64,000 bases of DNA from positions 115,143 to 179,142 of the forward strand of contig NZ_QXFL01000007.1 in the NCBI RefSeq assembly GCF_003584125.1, written 5' to 3'. This DNA is from Aurantiacibacter zhengii (GTDB lineage Bacteria > Pseudomonadota > Alphaproteobacteria > Sphingomonadales > Sphingomonadaceae). Position 1 is the stretch's first letter; every line of letters starts with the position of its first letter. The position numbers were made by a program, and so were the translations under genes. The notes under the pieces are model-generated. The model was given only the letters and a program-made list of their open reading frames with translations. It was not told the DNA's origin and searched no databases. This document shows, piece by piece, positions 24,536-31,338 of this stretch.

Positions 24536-24887
24536 ATGTCGCGCCCCAACGCTTCGACCGATTTCGTGGATCAAGGCAGCGCGCAAGGATTTCGGGGCGT
24601 TCCCGGCCCGTGCGATCGACAAGGCGCTCGATGCGCTGACGATCGTGGCCGATGGCGGGGCGCCGGACATCGCCAAGCCGCTCGCTGGTCTCGGCTCCGG
24701 TGTTTGGGAGCTGGCGATCAAGGAGCGCGGCGATGCCTACCGTGTCGTCTACGCCCTGCAACTGGATGACGATATCTGGGTGGTGCATGCCTTCCAGAAG
24801 AAGTCGACGAAGGGAATATCGACGCCGCAGCGCGAGATCGACCTCGTGCGCGAGCGGATCAGACGATTGAAGGAGATGCTGGAATGA
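24536..24887 (+). pseudogene. RelE/HigB-type toxin with a frameshifted start
   Basis: The body of a RelE/ParE-superfamily toxin (phage Gp49/HigB type) reads from about 24541 onward: APTLRPISWIKAARKDFGAF, VWELAIKERGDAYRVVYALQ, VVHAFQKKS and EIDLVRERIRRLKEML. The ATG at 24536 that follows the promoter and ribosome site reads in a different frame (MSRPNAST). Adding one CG dinucleotide to the CGCG at codons 2-3 would restore MSRAPTLRPISW. The only in-frame alternative is a TTG at 24501, inside the promoter. The toxin is therefore probably inactive, or it starts unusually. Confidence 0.65.
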
Positions 24888-25231
24888 CCGAACAGAAGGA
24901 CGACATCGAACTGGTGCGCGGGTCAGGCAATGTCTTTGCCGATTTCGACGTGGCCGATGCGAGCCTGCGTCAGCTCCGCGCGATCCTCGCCGCCGAAGTG
25001 GTCAAGACGCTCGACAAGGAAAAACTGACCGTCCGCGATGCCCAGGCCCGCACAGGTATCGCGGCGGCCGATTTCTCGCGCATCCGCCAGGTCAAGCTCG
25101 ACCGCTTCACCGTCGACCGGCTGATGCGCATCCTCGACCGGCTCGACCGCGATGTTCGCGTCAAGGTATCGGTTGCTGCACGGCCCGAGCACCTCGCGGC
25201 ATGTCGGCGCGGCATTGCAACATCTCGCTAA
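24884..25231 (+). CDS. HigA-like Xre-family antitoxin
   Basis: Encodes 115 residues, overlapping the toxin stop by four bases (ATGA). The centre has a helix-turn-helix (KLTVRDAQARTGIAAADFSRIRQVKLDRFTVDRLMRILDRL), as in HigA-like antitoxins of Gp49-type pairs. It is intact although the toxin start appears broken, the expected order of decay for a TA pair. An 8-bp GC hairpin (25237-25254, GCCGGGCG/CGCCCGGC) follows the stop without a T-run. Confidence 0.75.
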   Translation: MTEQKDDIELVRGSGNVFADFDVADASLRQLRAILAAEVVKTLDKEKLTVRDAQARTGIAAADFSRIRQVKLDRFTVDRLMRILDRLDRDVRVKVSVAARPEHLAACRRGIATSR

Positions 25232-25323
25232 GAGTGGCCGGGCGCACGCCCGGCATGGTGATCTGGTCGGGGTCGGGTCCGGCGGTGTGGACCGGTGGAT
25301 TGCGCCTGGTCATGCTCCACCCC

Positions 25324-25707
25324 TCAATATTCGCTGGCAAGCATGATCGTCAGCACTCGACGGGCAGTCGCTAGGTTGGCCGGGTTCTCGCTGCCGAACC
25401 GCAAATCGCGGTCGTAGGAATCGATCTTCCAGAACACGGTTTCGGCAAGTTGTGCCGGTCGCATGATCGTCCAATTTCCATCGCCGCCCTGATAGATCGT
25501 TCCGAAATCACGCGCGCCTTACGGATCGTTGTCCGGCACGAAGGCGTCGAAGGTCTCGATCAACTCACGCACCCGAGACCGATCTGCCTCGGGCAAGGCC
25601 CGGAATCCCTCTGTCGCCACGGCAACACCGGCCAGCCCCATCGCCTGCCGCGCCCGGTCATTGAGCCGGACAATTTTCTCGGTGCGTGAAAGTGTGCCAG
25701 CGGTCAT
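25324..25707 (-). pseudogene. DUF3768 gene with an in-frame stop
   Basis: From an ATG with GGGAGGG upstream, the leftward frame gives TLSRTEKIVRLNDRARQAM and then TFDAFVPDNDP before a TAA (25519-25521). The same frame continues past the stop with GARDFG, VFWKIDSYDRDLRFGSENP and RRVLTIMLASEY and ends at a TGA at 25324-25326. Together this is a full-length DUF3768 protein of about 127 codons, normally uninterrupted. DUF3768 genes are common on sphingomonad plasmids; their function is unknown. Confidence 0.75.
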
Positions 25708-25724
25708 TACACCGCCCTCCCGCC

Positions 25725-25985
25725 ACTTTCGCAGATGTCGATCAGTTCGCCGAAATCCTTCTGCTCACCCAGTTCCTCGACGAGTTCTGGGAGAAATGGG
25801 CAATGCGCTGGTGTCCCAAAGACCAAGAACATCAATGGCTGCTACCGGCGGCTCTACTTGCAGGAGGCTTTTCCGGGTCTCTGCATCGACGAGCTCAATG
25901 AAGAGCACGCCACCAGATGGTTTGCCGAGGTCAACCAGCAAATGGAACCCGGCACTGCTAACAGGGCCTTCGGTTTTCTAAGGCT
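25725..25985 (+). pseudogene. N-terminal fragment of a tyrosine recombinase, frameshifted
   Basis: One frame gives TFADVDQFAEILLLTQFLDE and FWEKWAMRWCPKDQEHQW. A second frame then gives YRRLYLQEAFPGLCIDELNE and WFAEVNQQMEPGTANRAFGF. Spliced together they resemble the SAM-like core-binding domain of P4-type integrases (an LDEI-R-DVxRWF...PGxANRAxxxLR pattern). No catalytic domain follows. This is a decayed remnant. Confidence 0.5.
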
Positions 25986-26356
25986 GACGCTCTTGCGTCA
26001 GCGAACTTTACATGCACTCTGATATGCTAACAATAAGTATCGGATTTAACATAAGAAGTATTATCATTCTAGCGGATCAGCTCGGCCTGCCTTTCGGAAC
26101 CCTTCCCAGGAAAGCTTGTGCGCGGATCCGCTACCAAGTAGCGCACGTGGCCCAAGGACTGATCTCGGTCGGTCGCCGGATGAGCGGGTCACGTCCGTAT
26201 CACTCCCAACCTCCCAATTCTCATCGCTCGAATACGTGCGATCGGGCTCTGGCGCAGCATAAGAAATAGACGAGATCCTTGAAGAACTGAGCTATCTGAC
26301 ACGAGACGCCGCCCGCGAAACGGAAACAAGACTATGTTTTCCAAGCGGAGCCCGGC
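25986..26356. other. gene-free stretch between integrase remnant and DMT gene
   Basis: I see no supported gene in these roughly 370 bases. The first part (about 26010-26070) is distinctly AT-richer than its surroundings, which suggests a different origin. GGAG at the right edge serves the DMT transporter ATG at 26357. Confidence 0.4.
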
Positions 26357-27295
26357 ATGCTAACTTTTTGCAGTATCATGGCATCCGAAAGACGCTCGAC
26401 CGCTCCTGCGATTGTTGTGCAGCTTTTGCTGGGCATGGCACTCTTTGGCAGTGCGACGCCGCTCAGCAAGCTAATCGGGCAACAGTTCTCGGTCTTCACG
26501 GCATCATGCATGCGAATGCTGATCGCTTGTCTGGTCCTTGCTCCATTTACATGGCTGCTGACGAAACGGTTTGCCGGTGCGAAGCGGTCGGACTGGTGGG
26601 TGATTGTCGCGATTTCATTATTCGGGATGGTCGGTTTCACCGCAGCCATGCTTTTTGGTATGCGTCTCACTACAGGCGTGATCGGCTCGACGATCATGAG
26701 CGCAACACCGGCAGTGACTGCCGGCGCGGCCGTAGTTTTCTTCGGTGCCGCAATGAACTGGCGGACGTCGGGAGCACTGGCCCTTGCGGTCGCGGGGATA
26801 GTAGCAATCAATCTGCTACGAACGGAAGGAGGCGGAGACACGGAAGCTCCGATCCTCGGCGCAGCTCTTGTCGCAATGGCCGTGTGTTTCGAGGCAGCCT
26901 ACACCCTGCTTTCACGGAAACTGTCCGACGGTATAAGCTCGCTGGAGGCCACGCTGGCAGCCTCATTGATTGCTGCGTTGGTTTTTGTTGTTCTGGCTAT
27001 CGTTTTCGACCCCCAACCGTTCGATTTTTCCGACGTAGGTCAGACTGGGTGGTTTGCGGTAGCCTTCTGGGGCGCGGCTACAGCGGGGCTTGCTCCTGTT
27101 TTATGGTATAATGGTGCCCGCAAAGCGCCGGGAGCACTCACGGCAGGTGCTATGGCGGTCATGCCCCTCAGCGCGCTTGTGCTATCTTATTTGTTGCTCG
27201 GCGAACCTTTTCGCTGGTCTCACCTCTTGGGCTTTGGGTTGGTTTTCTCAGGGCTTGTTCTGATGATAGTCGAGCATTCGAAGTCGGAAGATTAG
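26357..27295 (+). CDS. DMT-superfamily (EamA) membrane transporter
   Basis: Encodes 312 residues with about ten hydrophobic segments in two EamA repeats (about 12-155 and 170-305). Typical pieces are FGSATPLSKLIGQQFSVFTA in repeat one and YNGARKAPGALTAGAMAVMP with PLSALVLSYLLLGEP in repeat two. Such proteins export metabolites or small solutes; the substrate cannot be read from sequence. The first ATG is used because GGAG precedes it; an ATG eight codons in is also possible. It stands alone, with no operon partner. Confidence 0.85.
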   Translation: MLTFCSIMASERRSTAPAIVVQLLLGMALFGSATPLSKLIGQQFSVFTASCMRMLIACLVLAPFTWLLTKRFAGAKRSDWWVIVAISLFGMVGFTAAMLFGMRLTTGVIGSTIMSATPAVTAGAAVVFFGAAMNWRTSGALALAVAGIVAINLLRTEGGGDTEAPILGAALVAMAVCFEAAYTLLSRKLSDGISSLEATLAASLIAALVFVVLAIVFDPQPFDFSDVGQTGWFAVAFWGAATAGLAPVLWYNGARKAPGALTAGAMAVMPLSALVLSYLLLGEPFRWSHLLGFGLVFSGLVLMIVEHSKSED

Positions 27296-27596
27296 GCTCC
27301 GGACCGGGATTCCCAGAGCCGCCATAATGTGATCCCGCAGCGCCCCCCAGCAAGTTGCGCGCAAACTTGACGCGGTTTCCTGCCGTGTTGCCAGCCTATT
27401 CTCGACGAGAAAACCGCCGGGCCGTTCGAGCGCCTTGCTCATATTAAATGGCGATCAGCCTACTGCTTCAGTGACTAACCTTTGTTATCAAAGAGGATTT
27501 TTGCGACGAGCGGAGAAACTATCGTCGCGGTGCGAGCGTTACTCCGCTGTGACCAAGTCACTCTTGGTCAATTTCAGTCGGAAAGGAGTTATCACG
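27296..27596. other. gene-poor spacer with an EcfG-like promoter
   Basis: No gene is supported here. Near the right end GAAAC (27515-27519), a 17-base gap and CGTT (27537-27540) approximate the alphaproteobacterial EcfG general-stress promoter (GGAAC-N16/17-CGTT), with one mismatch. AAGGAG follows before the PRC-barrel ATG. PRC-barrel and DUF3008-type genes are often under general stress control, so the match fits, but it is short. Confidence 0.4.
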
Positions 27597-27962
27597 ATGT
27601 CGCATCAAAACGTAAGGAGCAGCGATCTGATTGGCAGCGACCGCGTCGAAGGAACGGCGGTCTATGGGTCCAATGGCGACAAGATCGGTACTGTCGAACG
27701 TGTCCTGATCGAAAAACGCGGTGGTCAGGCCCGCGATGTCGAGATTTCGGTGGGCAGCTTCCTTGGTATGGGCGGCGAGTTGCACAGCCTTCCTTGGGAG
27801 AAGTTCGACTACAATACCGATCTGGGTGGCTATCAGCTCGACGTGACCGAGGATCAGTTGAAGGGCGCGCCGACCTATAAGGAAAGTGAGCGCGACACCG
27901 CTTATGACCGCGATTACCAGACGCGGTCGTACGACTATTGGGCGGTCACACCTTACTGGTGA
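27597..27962 (+). CDS. PRC-barrel domain protein
   Basis: Encodes 121 residues. The PRC-barrel spans about residues 10-90: SDLIGSDRVEGTAVYGSNGDKIGTVERVLIEK, then VEISVGSFLGMGGELHSLPW and DLGGYQLDVTEDQLKGAPTY. Stand-alone PRC-barrel proteins in sphingomonads are usually stress-related and of unknown molecular role. The C-terminus is Tyr-rich. AAGGAG precedes this ATG, ruling out the longer upstream frame. Confidence 0.88.
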   Translation: MSHQNVRSSDLIGSDRVEGTAVYGSNGDKIGTVERVLIEKRGGQARDVEISVGSFLGMGGELHSLPWEKFDYNTDLGGYQLDVTEDQLKGAPTYKESERDTAYDRDYQTRSYDYWAVTPYW

Positions 27963-28031
27963 CGGAAGCCACGAACCGAGCGCGCACGAAGTGGCGAGAA
28001 GCATATTGAGTGGAGACGAGGAGCAGATACC

Positions 28032-28223
28032 ATGCCGACAAAATCGAAAGCCCAGCAAAAAGCCGCAGGAGCAGCTCTGTCTGCGAAGCGCGGCGATACC
28101 AAGGTGAGCGATCTGCAAGGCGCTTCGAAAGACATGTACGACTCGATGAGCGAGGACGAGCTTGAGGATTTCGCCAAGGGCGAGCGCCAAGGGAAACCCG
28201 AGCACGCCGACAAGGATGGTTGA
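28032..28223 (+). CDS. DUF3008 family small protein
   Basis: Encodes 63 residues of a recognisable type: MPTKSKAQQKAAGAALSAKRG at the N-terminus and LQGASKDMYDSMSEDELEDFAKGERQGKPEH at the C-terminus. It is small, hydrophilic and basic. The function of DUF3008 is unknown. It follows the PRC-barrel gene by 69 bases in the same direction, so both may share one stress promoter. Confidence 0.82.
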   Translation: MPTKSKAQQKAAGAALSAKRGDTKVSDLQGASKDMYDSMSEDELEDFAKGERQGKPEHADKDG

Positions 28224-28358
28224 TCGCCGGTATCGCCGTACTGAAGCTTTGTCGATCAGGCGACCGCTCGCCCACCCCGCTCGGTATGTGATACAATAAA
28301 TTGGTTCCGCGCGTCCTGATCCAAGACTCTGTTCGAGAGACTAGAGAGGCTTTAAACA

Positions 28359-28772
28359 ATGGCGGAGGCTCAGGCGGTCCGCTTTGATGAAGCATTGGAT
28401 ATGCCGGAAAGCATAATTCTGGACGTCATGCGATGCTGGCGCGATGCCAAGGATCATGGCGAAGCGGTTCAGCCCTACATATACCAGACGCTGGCGCGGC
28501 ATCGGCTTGAAATTCTCGTCCCGGTTTTTGATAGCCTGATGACCCTTTGCGAAGCGGCTATGAAACGATCCTTTGTTGCCGGCGAAGATGGCGATCGAAG
28601 CGGCGACGAAACCGCTCTGATCGATATGCTCGTCGATCCCGAAGACGCGCGAATTTATATCGGCTGCACTCAAGAAGATCGCATTTTGTTGAATTGCGCT
28701 TTGCGTTCGACACGATTGATGATGGAACAGGCGGTCGCGGGGATATCGACAGGCCGCCCACAGCAATATTAG
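28359..28772 (+). CDS. 137-aa protein of unknown function
   Basis: A soluble, helical, acidic protein (MAEAQAVRFDEALDMPES). It ends with a region containing IDMLVDPEDARIYIGCTQED and CALRSTRLMMEQAVAG. A degenerate relative of this C-terminal part occurs at about 38570. I do not recognise a family. It may be a small response protein, but there are no motif data to support more. Confidence 0.55.
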   Translation: MAEAQAVRFDEALDMPESIILDVMRCWRDAKDHGEAVQPYIYQTLARHRLEILVPVFDSLMTLCEAAMKRSFVAGEDGDRSGDETALIDMLVDPEDARIYIGCTQEDRILLNCALRSTRLMMEQAVAGISTGRPQQY

Positions 28773-28844
28773 ACCAGAGCTGTCGGCGTATGGTCAGCGC
28801 CGCGTCCCTTCCAAAATTTCCGCCGAAAATTTGCATCTCACATG

Positions 28845-29558
28845 TCACACGATCCGAAACACTTCCCCTGTCCTGGTATCGCGGTAGAGATCAACCCGCT
28901 CCCCATCCCAATGATAATCAAGATGGCGACCCTGGATCGCATTTGAGGCGAGGTCGGGATAGAACAGGCCAGCACACTCGCCACTTTTGCGGCGCACGCT
29001 GGAATAAGCCACGCCGTTGGACCCGGCTGCCCGTAACTGCCCTCCCAGCGTTTGGCTTGCCGAATAGTCATTCGGATCCGCGGCTTTACTAAATCGTCCC
29101 TCATCCGCGCGGAGATCATGCAACCGCGCATTGATGTCCATCACGACCTCGCGGAATTGCGAAGTCCAGCCTGGTGCTTCGTTCGTGCGCGCCATGAAGC
29201 GGCTATGATGATGAATGGTTTCGAGCAGCGCGACCTCGAAGCTGTTGCCCGCATAGAGCACGCCATAGCTGCCGTCACTGAATCGCGTCGGGCGGTCGGG
29301 GCTGACATGGGTGAACGGTGCCATAAGATACGTCGCCCCCGGTCCGCCGACACGCCGTTCTTGCGGTACGAGGTCGAGATTGCCGATATTTTCCATCAAT
29401 CGCGGATTGGTCTTTTGCTCCGCCGAGATGAGCAGCGGCCAGTCGGCAGGATCGGCAATATCCTCGAACAGATCGATCGGCGGATGGATGCTGCGGATGA
29501 TACGGACCGCGTCTTGCCATTCAATGGTGGAAACCGGGACCGTGTCGGGATCGATCAC
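28845..29558 (-). CDS. RES-domain toxin
   Basis: Encodes 237 residues. The RES domain shows its Arg, Glu and Ser landmarks in DRPTRFSDGSYGVLYAGNSF, EVALLETIHHH and later AYSSVRRKSGECAGLFYP. Characterised RES toxins such as MbcT and Res degrade NAD. It lies downstream of, and overlaps by four bases, its antitoxin gene, the standard order for res-xre operons. The gene looks intact. Confidence 0.88.
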   Translation of the reverse strand: MIDPDTVPVSTIEWQDAVRIIRSIHPPIDLFEDIADPADWPLLISAEQKTNPRLMENIGNLDLVPQERRVGGPGATYLMAPFTHVSPDRPTRFSDGSYGVLYAGNSFEVALLETIHHHSRFMARTNEAPGWTSQFREVVMDINARLHDLRADEGRFSKAADPNDYSASQTLGGQLRAAGSNGVAYSSVRRKSGECAGLFYPDLASNAIQGRHLDYHWDGERVDLYRDTRTGEVFRIV

Positions 29559-29974
29559 CAGCCGCCACGCTCGGCGTCGAGATAGCGGCGCACCCGCATC
29601 AGATCGGTCAGTTCGCCGCCCAGCATGATATCGAGCGCGGAGCGACCCTGAAATGCGCTATTGGGTGCCTTGATCCAGTCATGGGCGCGCCGTGTCTCAC
29701 GAAAGATATAGCGCAGCGCCTTGTGAATACCGATCAGGTTGGACAATCGCGCCTTGCCGTCGCGGTCGATCCGGCCGGGTTCACCGTCCGCTTTCCAGCG
29801 GCGGTAAGACCGCACGGGGACGTCAAGCAGTGTGGATGCCTGTTCGTCGGTCACATCCCATTTTCCGAACAGGTTTACCACCGCACGAAACATCGCAGCG
29901 GCCTCGTCATCGGTAATCGGGACGGGCCGAAAATCGCGAATTGCGGTGTCTACAGGTTGAAATGCAGTCATCAT
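29555..29974 (-). CDS. Xre/MbcA/ParS-type antitoxin (DUF2384)
   Basis: Encodes 139 residues from the first of two adjacent ATG codons behind AGGAG. It contains the Xre-like helix-turn-helix (VTDEQASTLLDVPVRSYRRWKADG) and a C-terminal toxin-binding DUF2384 region (AFQGRSALDIMLGGELTDLMRVRRYLDAERGG). It neutralises the RES toxin encoded next and probably represses the operon through the palindrome just upstream. A longer in-frame start would run through that operator, so it was not used. Confidence 0.85.
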   Translation of the reverse strand: MMTAFQPVDTAIRDFRPVPITDDEAAAMFRAVVNLFGKWDVTDEQASTLLDVPVRSYRRWKADGEPGRIDRDGKARLSNLIGIHKALRYIFRETRRAHDWIKAPNSAFQGRSALDIMLGGELTDLMRVRRYLDAERGGW

Positions 29975-29980
29975 GATACT

Positions 29981-30009
29981 CCTATATGGCATCGTATGGG
30001 CCATATAGG
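29981..30009. promoter_or_regulatory. palindromic operator of the res-xre operon
   Basis: CCTATATGGC at 29981-29990 and GCCATATAGG at 30000-30009 are perfect 10-bp inverted arms separated by nine bases, starting seven bases upstream of the antitoxin ATG. The position and symmetry fit autorepression by the antitoxin or toxin-antitoxin complex, as shown for other res-xre pairs. Confidence 0.65.
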
Positions 30010-30082
30010 GCCATTTGGCAACCTTCGTTTGTAATATCGGGGTTCTTGTCGCTTGCATTTATTTTCGTTGAAATCGCTAGCG

Positions 30083-30295
30083 GTATCCTTACCCGAAGCT
30101 GGCTTGGCGGTGGTGAACCATGTGAGCGGTTCGCAAGCAGGCGTTGCGCGCGCCTACCAGCGCCCCAACTGGAAACAGGAAAAGGGCAAAGCCCTCGACG
30201 ACTGGAACAGACATCTCGTTCGCACCGTGGGTGATGCGGTCCTCTACTGCGACGCGCCGCAAGTGGAACCGCCGCCATTTTCGCGCGCCTCCTGA
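30083..30295 (+). pseudogene. C-terminal fragment of a P4-type integrase
   Basis: The frame reads LPEAGLAVVNHVSGSQAGVA followed by AYQRPNWKQEKGKALDDWNRH, the end of P4-type integrases (VLNHVSG...AGVAGxYxR...EKRxALDxW), including the catalytic Tyr. Nothing upstream in frame supplies the rest of the enzyme. The last 52 bases overlap the convergent GDCCVxC gene, so the original 3' end may also have been altered. Confidence 0.6.
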
Positions 30296-30471
30296 ATGGG
30301 CGGACATGGCACATCTCCATAAGAGCAAAAGACGCAGCAGTCTCCGGCCAGCGGCTTCAGCCTTTTCTGGCAATGCGGGCACTCGTAAAAGAACCAGCAT
30401 GCGTTGCTCGGCATGGTTTCGGTCGTGGCCGCTTCGCATTGGGGGCAAGTGATCGTGGAGACAGTCTGCAT
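30244..30471 (-). CDS. GDCCVxC-type small Cys-rich protein
   Basis: Encodes 75 residues with paired Cys: CPQCEAA, CWFFYECPHCQKR and GDCCVFCSYGDVPCPP. The GDCCVxC motif defines a small family usually found beside MerT and MerR genes. A metal-binding or metal-handing role is inferred from the Cys content; no biochemistry can be read directly. Its ATG overlaps the MerT-like stop (ATGA). It is last in the leftward unit. Confidence 0.82.
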   Translation of the reverse strand: MQTVSTITCPQCEAATTETMPSNACWFFYECPHCQKRLKPLAGDCCVFCSYGDVPCPPIQEARENGGGSTCGASQ

Positions 30472-30866
30472 CAGGCTCCTCCGAGCGCACGCATCAGCGG
30501 TTGTTCAATAAAGCCCCATAGCGCGGACAGGACGATCATGGCCGTGGCAATCATCAATACCAGTCGCGTAGCCCCGTTATGGACAGGCTTTTCACAGCCT
30601 TCGGCACTGCACACGCGCGCTTTGCGCAAGTGAAGGAACCACCCGAGGGCCACGAGGACGAAGGCCGCGACCGTGAGGGGCAAATGGAAAGGAACAAACC
30701 ATGCGAGCCCTCCAGCGCCGAGCCCGACAGCGACAAGGACCAAGGGCAGGACGCAGCAAGCGGCTGCGGAGAGAAGCGCTGCTGCACTCGCCAGCACTCC
30801 GACGCCAGCAACCCCACGATCGCTCACGCTTTTCGGCTCGTCGTATTGGATAGCCTGCTCGGTCAT
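30471..30866 (-). CDS. merT: MerT-like mercuric ion transporter
   Basis: Encodes 131 residues with about three hydrophobic segments. The first contains vicinal Cys (LLSAAACCVLPLVLVAVGLG), and the cytoplasmic loop has a second pair (ARVCSAEGCEKP), the pattern by which MerT passes Hg(II) through the inner membrane. No MerP gene is present beside it. It diverges from the MerR gene and is followed by the GDCCVxC gene. It could serve another thiophilic ion. Confidence 0.78.
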   Translation of the reverse strand: MTEQAIQYDEPKSVSDRGVAGVGVLASAAALLSAAACCVLPLVLVAVGLGAGGLAWFVPFHLPLTVAAFVLVALGWFLHLRKARVCSAEGCEKPVHNGATRLVLMIATAMIVLSALWGFIEQPLMRALGGA

Positions 30867-30933
30867 CTTTGCCTCCGCTCGATTCGAACTCTATGTACGT
30901 CCTGTAGTAGATATAGGTTCAAGGAGATTCGGC
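30867..30933. promoter_or_regulatory. divergent merT/merR promoter region
   Basis: These 67 bases separate two divergent starts. Leftward, GCGGAGG precedes the merT ATG; rightward, AAGGAG precedes the merR ATG. The imperfect dyad CTCTATGTACGTCCTGTAG is the best candidate for the MerR site. Spacing of the -35/-10 boxes is not certain. Confidence 0.5.
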
Positions 30934-31338
30934 ATGGGTGGCCTGTCGATAGGTGAGTTGGCGCGCAAGACTGGCGTCCATGTCGAGACAATCCGCTATT
31001 TCGAGAAGATCGGCATGCTCGGTGCGCCGGATCGTACAGCAGGCGGTCACAGGGTTTTCGACGACGGTCACCTCCGCACACTCAAATTCATCAAACGGGC
31101 GCGCGAGCTCGGCTTTGCGCCAAAGGAGGTGCGGACACTTCTGGATCTGGGCGGTCCTGCCAAAGCATGCTGCGACGAAGTGCGCGAGATTGCAGTTCAT
31201 CACCTCGAAGAAGTGCGGCGCAAGATCGACGATCTCACTCGCCTGGAACGACACCTTTCCGCTACCGTCGAGCAGTGTTCGGGCGGTCATGTGCCCGACT
31301 GCGCCGTCATAGACATGCTGGAAACCGCACGGCCCTAG
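30934..31338 (+). CDS. MerR-family metal-responsive regulator
   Basis: Encodes 134 residues. The winged HTH is clear (LSIGELARKTGVHVETIRYFEKIGMLGAPDRTAGGHRVF). A dimerisation helix follows, with metal-binding Cys in KACCDEVREIA (about residue 80) and CSGGHVPDC (about 117-125), the arrangement seen in MerR, CadR and PbrR relatives. It probably senses Hg or another soft metal and controls the divergent merT/GDCCVxC unit. Its stop overlaps the convergent flavoprotein gene by four bases. Confidence 0.88.
   Translation: MGGLSIGELARKTGVHVETIRYFEKIGMLGAPDRTAGGHRVFDDGHLRTLKFIKRARELGFAPKEVRTLLDLGGPAKACCDEVREIAVHHLEEVRRKIDDLTRLERHLSATVEQCSGGHVPDCAVIDMLETARP

Noticed and set aside
25237..25254. GC-rich 8-bp hairpin after the HigA-like gene as an intrinsic terminator
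   Set aside because: No T-run follows the stem, so only a weak or factor-dependent role can be argued.
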